Source of the DNA: Roseovarius dicentrarchi
Lineage (GTDB): Bacteria > Pseudomonadota > Alphaproteobacteria > Rhodobacterales > Rhodobacteraceae
Assembly: GCF_003316635.1 (NCBI RefSeq)
Contig: NZ_QNQP01000002.1
Location: forward strand, 168,572-232,571
Direction: 5' to 3'
Length of the DNA stretch: 64,000 bases
The position numbers and the translations under genes were made by a program. Of the stretch, positions 21,666-34,864 are shown one piece after another. The notes beneath the pieces were generated by a model. It did not search any database. It was not told where the DNA came from and was given only the letters and a program-made list of their open reading frames with translations. Numbering within the stretch: position 1 is the first letter of the stretch; every line of letters starts with the position of its first letter.

Positions 21666-22550
21666 ATGACTATAATCACCCGATTCGCGCCATCGCCGAC
21701 CGGCCCCCTTCATCTGGGTCATGCGTATTCCGCTCTGCTCGCACATGACCTGGCAATGGCCCGACGCGGCACATTTCTGCTGCGTATCGAGGACATTGAC
21801 CAGTCGCGCAGCCGCCCCGAGTGGGAAGAGCAGATATTGCATGATCTGGCATGGCTCGGCCTGTCATGGCCGCAGCCTGTCATGCGGCAATCAGCGCGGC
21901 TGGCGCAATATCAATCAACCTTGACGGCGCTGTGGCACCGCGGGCTTATCTACCCCTGCACATGCACCCGCCGCGACATTTCCGCCGCCGCCACCGCCCC
22001 CCAGGAAGGCGCGCCCCTGACCGGACCAGACGGCACAATCTATCCAGGAACATGCCGTCCAGTAACGCCGCAGACGCCAGTGGCGCCGCTTCCCCCACCG
22101 GGCACGGCGCTCCGTCTCGACATGCGCGCCGCACAATCCACGCTCGCGGACGCAGCCCTGACCTTTACCGAAACCGGCACGCCTACGAATGGCCACGCCG
22201 AGGTGATCCATACCTCATGGGACGATGTGCATACATCAATCGGCGATATTGTGCTGGCACGCCCGGCCATGGGCACATCCTACCATCTGTCCGTTGTGCT
22301 GGATGATGCTGCGCAAGGCATAACGCTGATTCCACGCGGCGCCGACCTGTTTGATGCGACCGTGATCCACGTCATCCTGCAACACCTGCTGAACCTGCAA
22401 ACCCCCGCCTACCATCACCACCGCCTGATCCGCGACGATACGGGCAAACGGCTGGCCAAACGCGACGATGCACGGGCCATTTCCAAATATCGGGCAGACG
22501 GCGCAACCCCGGCTGACATTCGCCAGATGCTAAACCTCACGAGACATTAA
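21666..22550 (+). CDS. gluQ: Glutamyl-Q tRNA(Asp) synthetase
   Basis: This 294-residue truncated glutamyl-tRNA synthetase paralogue attaches Glu to queuosine in tRNA(Asp). It has the HIGH-type motif LHLGHAYSA, the Zn-binding CTCT...YPGTC set, and the KMSKS-type loop KRLAKRDDA near the C-terminus. It ends there without the anticodon-binding domain, as the family does. The gene follows trmFO by 40 bases; both act on tRNA. Confidence 0.94.
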   Translation: MTIITRFAPSPTGPLHLGHAYSALLAHDLAMARRGTFLLRIEDIDQSRSRPEWEEQILHDLAWLGLSWPQPVMRQSARLAQYQSTLTALWHRGLIYPCTCTRRDISAAATAPQEGAPLTGPDGTIYPGTCRPVTPQTPVAPLPPPGTALRLDMRAAQSTLADAALTFTETGTPTNGHAEVIHTSWDDVHTSIGDIVLARPAMGTSYHLSVVLDDAAQGITLIPRGADLFDATVIHVILQHLLNLQTPAYHHHRLIRDDTGKRLAKRDDARAISKYRADGATPADIRQMLNLTRH

Positions 22551-22572
22551 TTTCCCTGACGCCCGTGTTTTT

Positions 22573-22593
22573 TCTTGGTCCAAATACCCAAGA
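22573..22593. other. Inverted repeat between convergent gluQ and hisI
   Basis: TCTTGG (22573-22578) and CCAAGA (22588-22593) flank a 9-base loop, right after a T-run in the plus-strand gluQ 3' region. It could form the end of either convergent transcript. I cannot tell whether it is a terminator or a conserved 3'-UTR element. Confidence 0.45.
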
Positions 22594-22603
22594 TCCCGCA
22601 GGC

Positions 22604-22960
22604 TCACATGGGCGCCAGCGTCACGGCTTCTGCACCATCCTCGACAAGCGTGTAAAAACAACTGCGCCGGTTGGTGTGGCACGCAGGCCCGGTCTGCTCA
22701 ATCTTCAGCAGCAGGCAGTCACGGTCACAATCAACGCGAAACTCGACCAGCTTTTGCGTGTGCCCCGACGTCTCGCCCTTCACCCAAAATGCCTTTCGCG
22801 AGCGTGACCAATAGGTTACCCTTCCCGTATCGAGCGTTTGCGCGACGGCGGCGGCGTTCATCCAGGCCATCATCAGCACCTCGCCGGATGCGGCATCCTG
22901 TGCGATTGCCGGGATCAGCCCTGCGTCATTATATGTCAGACTGGCGGGATCGAAACGCAT
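22604..22960 (-). CDS. hisI: Phosphoribosyl-AMP cyclohydrolase
   Basis: This 118-residue monofunctional HisI opens the purine ring of phosphoribosyl-AMP in histidine synthesis. It has [51 protein letters not shown] and the Cys residues for Zn/Mg sites. The start at 22960 (MRFDPASL) matches the family length; a longer frame would add 31 unlikely residues. It is divergent from the IscU-like gene by 67 bases. Confidence 0.95.
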   Translation of the reverse strand: MRFDPASLTYNDAGLIPAIAQDAASGEVLMMAWMNAAAVAQTLDTGRVTYWSRSRKAFWVKGETSGHTQKLVEFRVDCDRDCLLLKIEQTGPACHTNRRSCFYTLVEDGAEAVTLAPM

Positions 22961-23027
22961 TGGCCTTTTCCTTTTGCATCTGGCAACTCGCGCCTTATCT
23001 AAGGACCAAGCGAGCGAAGGACCAGCC

Positions 23028-23465
23028 ATGACCGCCAATACTGACATGATCAAACTCTACTCGTCGCGCATTCTTGCGCTTGCCGCTGACATCCCCCTGC
23101 ATCAACGGCTGGATGCGCCGGGCGCGACCGTCCAGCGCCGCGCGCCGCTATGCGGATCGACCGTCACGGTGGATCTGACATGCGAGGATGGCAAAGTGAC
23201 CGCTTTCGGCCAGGACGTCAAAGCCTGCGCGCTGGGTCAGGCGGCGGCCAGCGTCGTTGGCGGGCATATCGTCGGCTGTACTACGGCGCAGATACGCGCG
23301 GCCCGCGATGCGCTAAAGCTGATGCTGACCGAGGATGGCCCAACCCCGCCGGCCCCGTTTGACGGGCTCGAAGTCTTGCGACCGGCGCAGGATTACAAAA
23401 ACCGCCACGCATCCATCATGCTGGCCGTCGAGGCCGCAGTCGAGGCCGCCGAAGCCGCCTGCTGA
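23028..23465 (+). CDS. IscU/NifU-like iron-sulfur scaffold protein
   Basis: This 145-residue protein has the IscU-type Cys arrangement: [12 protein letters not shown], then [14 protein letters not shown] and GCTTAQI. A Cys-rich assembly site is seen, although the spacing differs from canonical IscU. The start at 23028 follows GAAGGA 6 bases away. It may serve as a SufU/IscU-like scaffold or a diverged relative. No other Fe-S gene is adjacent. Confidence 0.78.
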   Translation: MTANTDMIKLYSSRILALAADIPLHQRLDAPGATVQRRAPLCGSTVTVDLTCEDGKVTAFGQDVKACALGQAAASVVGGHIVGCTTAQIRAARDALKLMLTEDGPTPPAPFDGLEVLRPAQDYKNRHASIMLAVEAAVEAAEAAC

Positions 23466-23487
23466 CGCCATTACGTGACACCTGAGC

Positions 23488-23523
23488 AAAAAAAACGCCG
23501 CGCATCCGGTAAAGGATGGCGGC
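23488..23523 (-). terminator. Terminator for the SOS-box micropeptide transcript
   Basis: On the minus strand CGCCGCCATCC and GGATGCGCGGCG pair with one bulge around a TTTACC loop, followed by TTTTTTTT. It lies about 165 bases after the 43-residue ORF and is the only minus-strand terminator here, so it marks the end of that transcript. Confidence 0.75.
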
Positions 23524-23688
23524 GAAAGTTTGCGTTTTCCCGTGTGGAACCCTGTCCGAAATACCGCAGGTCTGAGGGCAAACCCCGGCGCGAGCTGTGA
23601 CAGGCAGTGTCTTCGCCGTGCATCATGATTGGGGATGACGATGCAAGGAACGAACAGGCATGGAAAAATCGCAGGCAGAAACGGTCGA

Positions 23689-23820
23689 TCAAAATCCCTG
23701 TGAAAGTCCGGGGAAATACAGGCAGCCCATCAAAATCACCATCAAAGCGGCAGCGCCGACTGCATCACCCAGCAGCGTTTCTTGAGATCGGGCGGCGGCG
23801 GTTTTGATCTGATGTATCAT
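23689..23820 (-). CDS. 43-residue single-pass membrane peptide under SOS box
   Basis: This ORF begins MIHQIKTAAARSQETLLGDA and continues with a hydrophobic stretch (residues 20-36, VGAAALMVILMGCLYF), then a short tail. GGGAG lies 5-6 bases before the ATG, and a minus-strand terminator lies downstream. A GTTC-N7-GTTC motif (23881-23895), the alphaproteobacterial LexA site, sits 60 bases upstream. The topology (short polar N-terminus, one membrane helix) recalls the SOS-induced division-inhibitor peptides such as SidA of Caulobacter. I see no sequence proof of homology; the parallel is by size, topology and regulation. RecG lies just upstream on the same strand. Confidence 0.7.
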   Translation of the reverse strand: MIHQIKTAAARSQETLLGDAVGAAALMVILMGCLYFPGLSQGF

Positions 23821-23853
23821 ATTGGCTCCCTTCCTGAATCCAGTTGCCACTTT

Positions 23854-23895
23854 GTTCTCATTTCATAAACGCTTTGTAAAGAACTTTATGAGAAC
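23854..23895. promoter_or_regulatory. LexA-type SOS box (GTTC-N7-GTTC) within an 8-bp inverted repeat
   Basis: On the minus strand GTTC-TCATAAA-GTTC (23881-23895) fits the alphaproteobacterial SOS consensus exactly. GTTCTCAT on the plus strand at 23854-23861 pairs with ATGAGAAC at 23888-23895, giving a wider 8-bp inverted repeat. The site lies 60 bases from the micropeptide start and 29 bases after the recG stop, so the micropeptide is the likely target. Confidence 0.65.
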
Positions 23896-23923
23896 ATTTG
23901 AGGCAAAAATTTGCAGGAAGGTC

Positions 23924-28293
<4,370 letters not shown>

Positions 28294-28416
28294 TCAGCCT
28301 TGCGGCCTGTCATTACGGTCAAGTGATAGGGCGCGACCCCGGTGCAGTCCAGAGGCCGGATGCCGGATATACCGAATGCAAGGTGACACCCCTGCCGCAA
28401 GTTTTGCCCGCCCGCC

Positions 28417-29133
28417 TCAGGCGCCGATGGCAAGCCGCTGACCGTCCAGATCCGATGGCTCGGGGTCGCGCAGGACGTATCCACGGCCCCAGACCGTTTC
28501 GATATGACTGTCACCGCCCGTTGCCACGCTCAGCTTCTTGCGCAATTTGCAGATGAATACGTCGATAATTTTCAGCTCAGGTTCGTCCATGCCGCCATAA
28601 AGGTGGTTCAGGAACATCTCCTTGGTCAGTGTGGTGCCCTTGCGCAGGCTGAGCAGCTCAAGCATCTGGTACTCCTTGCCGGTCAGATGCACGGTTTTGC
28701 CGCCGACTTCGACGGTTTTGCCATCCAGATTGACGTGGATCTTGCCGGTCCGGATCACCGATTGAGAGTGTCCCTTGGACCGGCGGATGATGGCGTGAAT
28801 ACGCGCAACCAGCTCCTCGCGGTGAAACGGTTTGGTCAGATAGTCATCGGCGCCAAAGCCGAAGCCCTTGATCTTGCTTTCAGTATCATCAGCACCTGAC
28901 AGGATCAGAATCGGCGTTTCGATCTTTGCCAGCCGCAACTGTCGCAATACGTCATGGCCCGTCATGTCCGGCAACCCGATGTCGAGCAGGATCAAATCGT
29001 AATCATACAGTTTGGCCAGATCGATCCCTTCTTCGCCAAATTCCGTCGTATAAACGTTAAGATTGGCGTGCGTCAGCATCAATTCGATGCTTTTCGACGT
29101 GGTGGGATCGTCTTCAACCAAAAGGATACGCAT
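28417..29133 (-). CDS. ctrA: Cell-cycle response regulator CtrA
   Basis: This 238-residue OmpR-type regulator controls cell cycle, motility and gene-transfer-agent genes in alphaproteobacteria. The receiver has the phosphoacceptor Asp51 in [11 protein letters not shown] and Lys in LTKPF; the winged-helix ends with [11 protein letters not shown], which is diagnostic of CtrA. The start at 29133 follows GGAG by 7 bases. It lies directly downstream of sciP, a known CtrA antagonist in this class, and its upstream gap holds a CtrA-like box. Confidence 0.96.
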   Translation of the reverse strand: MRILLVEDDPTTSKSIELMLTHANLNVYTTEFGEEGIDLAKLYDYDLILLDIGLPDMTGHDVLRQLRLAKIETPILILSGADDTESKIKGFGFGADDYLTKPFHREELVARIHAIIRRSKGHSQSVIRTGKIHVNLDGKTVEVGGKTVHLTGKEYQMLELLSLRKGTTLTKEMFLNHLYGGMDEPELKIIDVFICKLRKKLSVATGGDSHIETVWGRGYVLRDPEPSDLDGQRLAIGA

Positions 29134-29184
29134 TCGCTTACTCCGCATGTAGGATCTGTTCGCACCAACCTTGACCAAAATTGG

Positions 29185-29199
29185 TTAACTACAAGTTAC
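29185..29199. promoter_or_regulatory. CtrA-box candidate (TTAA-N7-TTAC)
   Basis: TTAA-CTACAAG-TTAC matches the CtrA consensus TTAA-N7-TTAA with one mismatch. It lies 52 bases upstream of the ctrA start, in the sciP-ctrA gap, and fits autoregulation of ctrA. Confidence 0.55.
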
Positions 29200-29226
29200 C
29201 GTAAGCGAACATTTAGCGAAAACAAC

Positions 29227-29505
29227 TCAGGGTTGTCTATAATTTTTCAAAGCGGTGACTTTCAACGCCTGTTCCCCATGCAACGACACCGCGCGCACCC
29301 ACTCGGCAAACTCTTCATCGCTCAGCCCATAGCGCGCGCAGGCGTCGCCCTGCGAAATCAGGCCATAGAGTACGCCGCGCACCACCGCCAGCTTGCGCGA
29401 GGCGACCCAGCGGGTCGTGTTTGCGGGCGGCAAATCGGCCTGCGTCATTGCCTTGCCGTCTGGCAAGGTTACCGCGCGTACGCCTTCGACTTTTTTCAGA
29501 TACAT
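29227..29505 (-). CDS. sciP: SciP-like CtrA inhibitor (DUF1153)
   Basis: This 92-residue DUF1153 protein has MYLKKVEGVRAVTLPDG, the TRWVASRKLAVVRGVLYGLIS helix-turn-helix and AVSLHGEQALKVTALKNYRQ. SciP binds CtrA or its promoters and blocks activation in Caulobacter. The start at 29505 follows GGGGGA by 8 bases; the longer frame to 29544 lacks such a site. It precedes ctrA on the same strand, a layout common in Rhodobacterales. Confidence 0.9.
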   Translation of the reverse strand: MYLKKVEGVRAVTLPDGKAMTQADLPPANTTRWVASRKLAVVRGVLYGLISQGDACARYGLSDEEFAEWVRAVSLHGEQALKVTALKNYRQP

Positions 29506-29666
29506 CGTTCCAATCCCCCTAATATACCGAAGGCAAAGATGCATCTTGCGTTGTTAACGCCGCCTGAAACACCGGCGGCAAAGTACCTAGGATTTAGCTA
29601 AACCGTTTTGCGTTTCCCGGCCCGCGCCCCTATATCACGGCCATAGATCTGCAAAGGAATACGCAT

Positions 29667-30812
29667 ATGGCTCTCGATGCCGCCCCCCGCATCAATTCGC
29701 TTGGCTTTGCCAAGCCCGAAGCGCAAACGCGCGTTGTCGTCGCCATGTCGGGCGGCGTCGACAGTTCGGTCGTGGCGGCGCAACTGGCCGAAGAAGGCTA
29801 CGACGTGGTCGGCGTCACCTTGCAGCTATATGACCACGGCGCGGCGCTGGCCAAAAAGGGCGCCTGCTGCGCGGGGCTTGATATCCACGACGCCCGCCGC
29901 GTGGCCGAGGAAATGGGCTTTCCCCACTATGTTCTGGATTATGAGAACGTCTTCAAGGAGGCCGTGATCGACGAATTCGCCGACAGCTATCTGGCTGGCG
30001 CGACGCCCGTTCCCTGCATCCGCTGCAACGAGCGGGTCAAGTTCAAGGATCTGCTGGGAACCGCGCGCGATCTGGAGGCCGATTGCATGGCAACCGGGCA
30101 TTATATTCAGCGCAAAATGGGCGCAAATGGACCCGAGCTGCATTCTGCCGAGGATGCGAACCGCGATCAGTCCTATTTCCTGTTCTCCACCACGCCGGAG
30201 CAGCTGGATTATCTGCGCTTCCCACTGGGCCACCTGCCCTCCAAGGACGCAACCCGCGCATTGGCAGCCAAATACGGGCTGAGCGTGGCGGACAAGCCCG
30301 ACAGTCAGGATATCTGCTTTGTTCCCAATGGCAATTACGCCGCTGTCATCGAGAAACTGCGCCCCGGCGCTGCCGAGCCGGGCGAGATTGTCGACACCGA
30401 CGGCACTGTTTTGGGCCAGCATGAGGGCGTGTTGCACTACACCGTCGGACAGCGGCGCGGGCTGGGTATTGGCGGGCTGGAATCGCCGCTATATGTGGTC
30501 AAGCTGGACGTGGATGCGCGACAAGTCATTGTCGGGCCAAAAGAAATGCTCAGCACCGCGATCGTGCCCGTGCGCGAGATTAACTGGCTGGGCGATGATG
30601 CGTTTGACGCGGTGCCGGTGCGGCAACTGTCGGTCAAGGTCCGCTCCACCCGCGCCCCGCGCGAGGCGATCGTGCGCCCCCTGTCGCCCACAACGGCCGA
30701 AGTGGAATTGCTGACCCCGGAGGAAGGCGTCGCGCCCGGTCAGGCCTGCGTGTTCTACGACAGCGACAGCACGCGCATCTTCGGCGGTGGCTGGATCTGG
30801 CGCGGTTACTGA
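29667..30812 (+). CDS. mnmA: tRNA-specific 2-thiouridylase
   Basis: This 381-residue enzyme makes s2U34 in tRNA. It has the PP-loop SGGVDSS (residues 28-34), the catalytic pair Cys120 in IRCN and Cys217 in SQDICF, and the C-terminal oligomerisation part. Length and residues are complete. It is divergent from sciP. The convergent lpxB starts its 3' end 5 bases downstream. Confidence 0.96.
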   Translation: MALDAAPRINSLGFAKPEAQTRVVVAMSGGVDSSVVAAQLAEEGYDVVGVTLQLYDHGAALAKKGACCAGLDIHDARRVAEEMGFPHYVLDYENVFKEAVIDEFADSYLAGATPVPCIRCNERVKFKDLLGTARDLEADCMATGHYIQRKMGANGPELHSAEDANRDQSYFLFSTTPEQLDYLRFPLGHLPSKDATRALAAKYGLSVADKPDSQDICFVPNGNYAAVIEKLRPGAAEPGEIVDTDGTVLGQHEGVLHYTVGQRRGLGIGGLESPLYVVKLDVDARQVIVGPKEMLSTAIVPVREINWLGDDAFDAVPVRQLSVKVRSTRAPREAIVRPLSPTTAEVELLTPEEGVAPGQACVFYDSDSTRIFGGGWIWRGY

Positions 30813-30816
30813 CGGG

Positions 30817-31968
30817 CTATTCCAGCCCGCTCAGCACCGCGCGCGCCGCTCTCAAGCCCGGCGCGTCACCGCCTTTGCCTAACCGCTGCATCGTTAGCTG
30901 CATTGCGGCTAACTGCGCACCCGGAGCGTCCAGCATTTTCAGCAATGCGGCGCTTATTTCCGGCGGATTGCAATGCTTGCCGTTGCATTCGGGAATGGCG
31001 CGGGTTTCGCTGACCAGATTGACCAGCGTCAGCGTGTCGATCTTCAGCATCGCGGCGATGATCTGCCTGCTGATCCAGCTGACATCATAGGCGATCACCA
31101 TCGGGGTTTCGCTGGCTGCCAGTTCCAGCGACACTGTCCCCGATGCCGCCAGCGCGCCCGTGGCCGCGCCGAATGCGCACATCTTTTCATGCTTGTAGTC
31201 GGCGCTCTTCATGTTGCTTGGGTCAATCAGAACCGGCGCCACCGGCCAGTCCGCGATGACCCCGCGCAAGATGGGCGCCACATGCGCCGTAGTGGGCACA
31301 ACCACCCGCAGATCCGGATGCCGCGCAATGACCGGCGCCAGCGCCTTGCCGAAAATCGGACCCAGCCGCGCGACCTCGCCCTTGCGGGAGCCGGGCAAGA
31401 CCAGCAAGACAGGCGCATCGCCCAAATCGTTGCGCCGGCGGAATTCACTGATATCTGACGCGCTCGCCTGCGGTTCAGCCACAACAGGATGCCCGACGAA
31501 ATCGCACTCCATTCCGGCCGATTGCATATAGGGCGGCTCGAACGGCAGCAGCGCCAGAACATGGTCGATCACCTTGGCCATCCTGGCCGCCCGCCCGGCG
31601 CGCCAGGCCCAGACGGACGGCGCCACGTAATGAACCGTGCGCATCGCGCTGCGCGCCTTGACCAGCGCGGCCACGCGCAGCGAAAAATCGGGACTGTCAA
31701 TGGTGATTAACACATCCGCGCCGCTGGCCAGCGCGGCGTCAGCCGTCTGGCGAATCCGTCGCTTGAGGTGGCGATATTTCGGCAACACCTCTGTGATGCC
31801 CATAACGCTGAGTTCGTCCATCGCAAACAAGCTGTCCAGCCCTTCGGCCTGCATCAGCGCGCCGCCGATGCCCTGAAACTCGACGTCTGTCAGCTCTTTC
31901 AATCCGGCCATGAGTGCCGCCCCCAGACGGTCACCGGAAGCCTCCCCAGCCAGGATGAAGACCTTCAT
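30817..31968 (-). CDS. lpxB: Lipid-A-disaccharide synthase
   Basis: This 383-residue GT-B glycosyltransferase joins lipid X and UDP-diacylglucosamine. It has AGEASGDRLGAAL at the N-terminus, FVGHPVV mid-way and LVLPGSRKGEVARL before the donor-binding part. Its start overlaps the lpxI stop (ATGA). It is the last gene of the long envelope cluster. Confidence 0.96.
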   Translation of the reverse strand: MKVFILAGEASGDRLGAALMAGLKELTDVEFQGIGGALMQAEGLDSLFAMDELSVMGITEVLPKYRHLKRRIRQTADAALASGADVLITIDSPDFSLRVAALVKARSAMRTVHYVAPSVWAWRAGRAARMAKVIDHVLALLPFEPPYMQSAGMECDFVGHPVVAEPQASASDISEFRRRNDLGDAPVLLVLPGSRKGEVARLGPIFGKALAPVIARHPDLRVVVPTTAHVAPILRGVIADWPVAPVLIDPSNMKSADYKHEKMCAFGAATGALAASGTVSLELAASETPMVIAYDVSWISRQIIAAMLKIDTLTLVNLVSETRAIPECNGKHCNPPEISAALLKMLDAPGAQLAAMQLTMQRLGKGGDAPGLRAARAVLSGLE

Positions 31969-32774
31969 GCAATATCCTGAGAAATCAGGAATATTCCGCG
32001 CTCCTGCGCCAGTTCCAAGGTTTCAGCGCGCTGCATGAGAACAACTTTTCCCGCCGCGATCACCAGCCCGGCAAGCCCCGCATCCGCCACCGCTGCCACA
32101 GTCCTTGGCCCGACTGTCGGCATATCTATGCGCAGATCCTGCCCGGCTTTAGGCGCCTTTACATAGACGCCGCGCGCACCGCGGCGCAGTGCGGCAGGCG
32201 TCTGTGCGACATAGGCCAGTAGCGCATCTGTGCCCTGCACCGTCTCAATTCCCAGACATTGGCCGCCCGCCACAACGCAGCCTTGCCCGATATCCAAGGG
32301 GGAAATTGCCGTCAGGATATGCGCACCGCGTGCGGCATCGGTCAGATCGACGGGCAACGGCGCTGGTCCGGCAGTCAGCCCCCCTTGCGCCGTCAAACCC
32401 GGCAAAAGCTCATGCGCACCCAGCACCGCAAATCCCTGCTCTTCAAACATGGAAATCACAAAGCGCAGCAGCGCATCGTCCCCTTGCGGGATCGCCGCCA
32501 TCAGGCCGGGTGCAAGGCGCATCATCTCGGCGTCAAATTCAGCCGGGTTCAGCGCCGGTCGCGTCAGCGTGCCGGCAAAAACCATTCGCGTGACGCCTTC
32601 CGCCTTCATTGCCGCGAACAAAGCGCCGATCTGTTCCAGCGGAAATTCCTGCGCGCTGGCTGACAGCTCGCTCGGGACGCCGCGCAGGGTAAAGTGTACC
32701 GCATCGGGGTGCGCGCGCGCCAGCATCACAGGCAATGCGCCGCCACAAGCGAGGATGGCAAGACGGCCCGCCAC
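31965..32774 (-). CDS. lpxI: UDP-2,3-diacylglucosamine pyrophosphatase LpxI
   Basis: This 269-residue protein of the LpxI family replaces LpxH in alphaproteobacteria, cleaving UDP-2,3-diacyl-GlcN to lipid X. It has LAILACGGALPVMLA, GTLTRP, and the C-terminal KAGQDLRIDMPTVGPRTV block with Asp residues for catalysis. It starts 3 bases after lpxA and overlaps lpxB. Confidence 0.94.
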   Translation of the reverse strand: MAGRLAILACGGALPVMLARAHPDAVHFTLRGVPSELSASAQEFPLEQIGALFAAMKAEGVTRMVFAGTLTRPALNPAEFDAEMMRLAPGLMAAIPQGDDALLRFVISMFEEQGFAVLGAHELLPGLTAQGGLTAGPAPLPVDLTDAARGAHILTAISPLDIGQGCVVAGGQCLGIETVQGTDALLAYVAQTPAALRRGARGVYVKAPKAGQDLRIDMPTVGPRTVAAVADAGLAGLVIAAGKVVLMQRAETLELAQERGIFLISQDIA

Positions 32775-32777
32775 AGT

Positions 32778-33572
32778 CTAACCCTGCCCCGGTGTCAGAA
32801 ATGAACGGTCGCTGGCGGCGGTCACAAAGTCAACGATATGAGCAACATAGGCGCTGTCCGTCTCTGCCCCCATGCGGCGCGCCCGCTCCTGAAATGTGCC
32901 TTCGCCCTGCGCAAGCATCTGGAACGCCGCGCGCAGCGCCGTGATATCGGCCCGGCCCACGCCGCGCCGTTTCAGCCCCACCAGGTTCAGCCCGTCCAAC
33001 ACACCGCGCGGCGCCTGTACCAGGCCATAGGGAATCACGTCATTGGTCACCATGGTCACAGCGCCGATTATGGCACCGCGTCCGATCCGTACAAACTGAT
33101 GCACGCCCGACAGGCCGCCGATAATCACGTCATCCTCAACCACGCAATGCCCCGCCAGTGCGGCATTATTGACCACGATCACCCGGTTGCCGACGCGCAC
33201 GTCATGCGCGATATGACAGCCCGCCATCAGCAGGCAATCATCGCCAACCTGCGTTAGCCCGCCACCACCCGCCGTCCCGGTATTGATCGTCACATGCTCG
33301 CGAATGCGGGCGCGCGCGCCAATTTGCAGACGGGTCTTTTCGCCCTGGAATTTCAGATCCTGAGGAATTTCTCCAATGCAAGCAAAGGAGTAGACCGTGC
33401 TGCCCTCACCGATGGTCGTGTCGCCGGTGATCACGACGTGACTTTTCAACGTCACGCCGGCGCCCAGGCGTACATCAGGGCCGATGTGGCAAAAGGGACC
33501 AATCACGCAGCCTGCGCCGATCTGTGCGCCATCCTCGATAATGGCGCCGGGATGAATACCGCTGGTGTTCAT
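32778..33572 (-). CDS. lpxA: UDP-GlcNAc acyltransferase
   Basis: This 264-residue enzyme, the first of lipid A synthesis, has a left-handed beta-helix of hexapeptide repeats and the catalytic His in [13 protein letters not shown]. The start at 33572 overlaps the fabZ stop (ATGA); the longer frame to 33623 would lie inside fabZ and is not needed. Confidence 0.96.
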   Translation of the reverse strand: MNTSGIHPGAIIEDGAQIGAGCVIGPFCHIGPDVRLGAGVTLKSHVVITGDTTIGEGSTVYSFACIGEIPQDLKFQGEKTRLQIGARARIREHVTINTGTAGGGGLTQVGDDCLLMAGCHIAHDVRVGNRVIVVNNAALAGHCVVEDDVIIGGLSGVHQFVRIGRGAIIGAVTMVTNDVIPYGLVQAPRGVLDGLNLVGLKRRGVGRADITALRAAFQMLAQGEGTFQERARRMGAETDSAYVAHIVDFVTAASDRSFLTPGQG

Positions 33573-34042
33573 TCCGCCTTGGTCCCGCCCAGATCCATCA
33601 TCGCGGTAAAGGACGCCTCGCAAGCCATTTCGCCATCTACCGACGCCACACCGGCAAATTTCCAGACCTTGCCGCCCGGCTTGCCGCGCTGCGTTGTCAG
33701 GCGCATCTCCAGCACATCGCCCGGCACCACCATGCGGCGGAACTTGCAGCTTTCGATGGCCATGAAATAGACCAGCATGTTTTTATCCTGCATTTCCAGC
33801 GCGGTGCCCACCATGACGGCCGCCGTCTGCGCCATCGCCTCGATGATGGTGACACCGGGCATGATGGGTTTGCCTGGAAAATGGCCCTGAAAATGCGGCT
33901 CGTTCATGGTCACGTTCTTGATGCCCGTGGCCGATTGATATCCGTCGATGTCGCGCACCTTGTCGACCAGCAGGAATGGATAGCGATGGGGGATCAGCCG
34001 CTGAATCATGTGAATATCGGCAGTTTGCAGCGTCTGTGTCAT
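33569..34042 (-). CDS. fabZ: 3-hydroxyacyl-ACP dehydratase
   Basis: This 157-residue hotdog-fold enzyme of fatty acid synthesis has the catalytic [16 protein letters not shown] segment (His and Glu motif) and the [14 protein letters not shown] tail region. It is coupled to lpxA. Together they balance phospholipid and lipid A synthesis at a common branch point. Confidence 0.97.
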   Translation of the reverse strand: MTQTLQTADIHMIQRLIPHRYPFLLVDKVRDIDGYQSATGIKNVTMNEPHFQGHFPGKPIMPGVTIIEAMAQTAAVMVGTALEMQDKNMLVYFMAIESCKFRRMVVPGDVLEMRLTTQRGKPGGKVWKFAGVASVDGEMACEASFTAMMDLGGTKAE

Positions 34043-34162
34043 CGTTTTCCTTTCAGGCGCCGCACGGACGCTGTTCGTTCCGGGCGGTGCCCTGACTGCG
34101 GGCAGACGGCGCCCAATTTGCGCAAATCTGTAGCAATTCAGCCCGTGCGGAGCAAGATCGCG

Positions 34163-34864
34163 TCACTCATCCGCCGGGTTGCCACCGGATGTGTCCGCGC
34201 CGCTCGGGTTGTCGGAATCTTCCCCGTCGGGCGCGTCGATCTCGGGCAATGCGTCCGCGCCCTCTTCGGTGGCCATGTCAGATCCGTCACCAACGGCGGC
34301 GTCCACCCGCGCGATTGCCAGATCGGTTATATCAATGGCGTCGGCACGCAGCAAAACCTGCCGGTTGTCCAAGATAAGGCTGCCACCTCTTTCGCGCATG
34401 ACCTGGACCAGAACAGGCTCTGCCATCCGCATCAATGACAGCGGTGCAATCTCGCGGCCGCGTTCCAGATCGCGTGCCTTGCGTTCATTTTCCTGCCGGA
34501 TTGAGCGGACTTTGGCATCAAACGCGTCGGCCATCGTGCGAAATTGCTTGGGCGTCATATCCGCGCGGGCGTCGGTCAGCGCCTGTTCTTCGGCGCGTAG
34601 CTCCGCCTCCAGTTCGCGGTTGCTTGCAATCAGCCGGTCACGTTCGGCCTCATATTGCGCGATCAGGCGCTGGCCGACCAATGTGCCGGTAAACAGACGA
34701 TCAGGGTCCAGCGTCAAAATCGCGCTCTGAACGGTGCCGATCTCCTGCGCCTGCACCGCGCCGCCCGCGACGATCAGGGCGGACGCGGGCAGCAAAGGTG
34801 CAAACGAAAGGGCCAGCGCACCCAAAAATGCGCCGGCCCTTCTGTATCTTGCCGGATCGCACAT
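34163..34864 (-). CDS. OmpH/Skp-family periplasmic chaperone
   Basis: This 233-residue protein has a signal peptide (hydrophobic residues 10-38, cleavage near AVQA) and a long charged coiled-coil (RLIAQYEAERDRLIASNRELEAELRAEE) typical of Skp. The acidic Asp/Glu-rich tail after residue 195 is an extra not found in E. coli Skp. Its start overlaps the bamA stop by one base. It probably carries outer-membrane proteins to BamA. Confidence 0.88.
   Translation of the reverse strand: MCDPARYRRAGAFLGALALSFAPLLPASALIVAGGAVQAQEIGTVQSAILTLDPDRLFTGTLVGQRLIAQYEAERDRLIASNRELEAELRAEEQALTDARADMTPKQFRTMADAFDAKVRSIRQENERKARDLERGREIAPLSLMRMAEPVLVQVMRERGGSLILDNRQVLLRADAIDITDLAIARVDAAVGDGSDMATEEGADALPEIDAPDGEDSDNPSGADTSGGNPADE

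Noticed and set aside
23471..23692. 73-residue minus-strand frame downstream of the SOS micropeptide
   Set aside because: It runs through the terminator hairpin and T-run, which is not expected of a real coding region.
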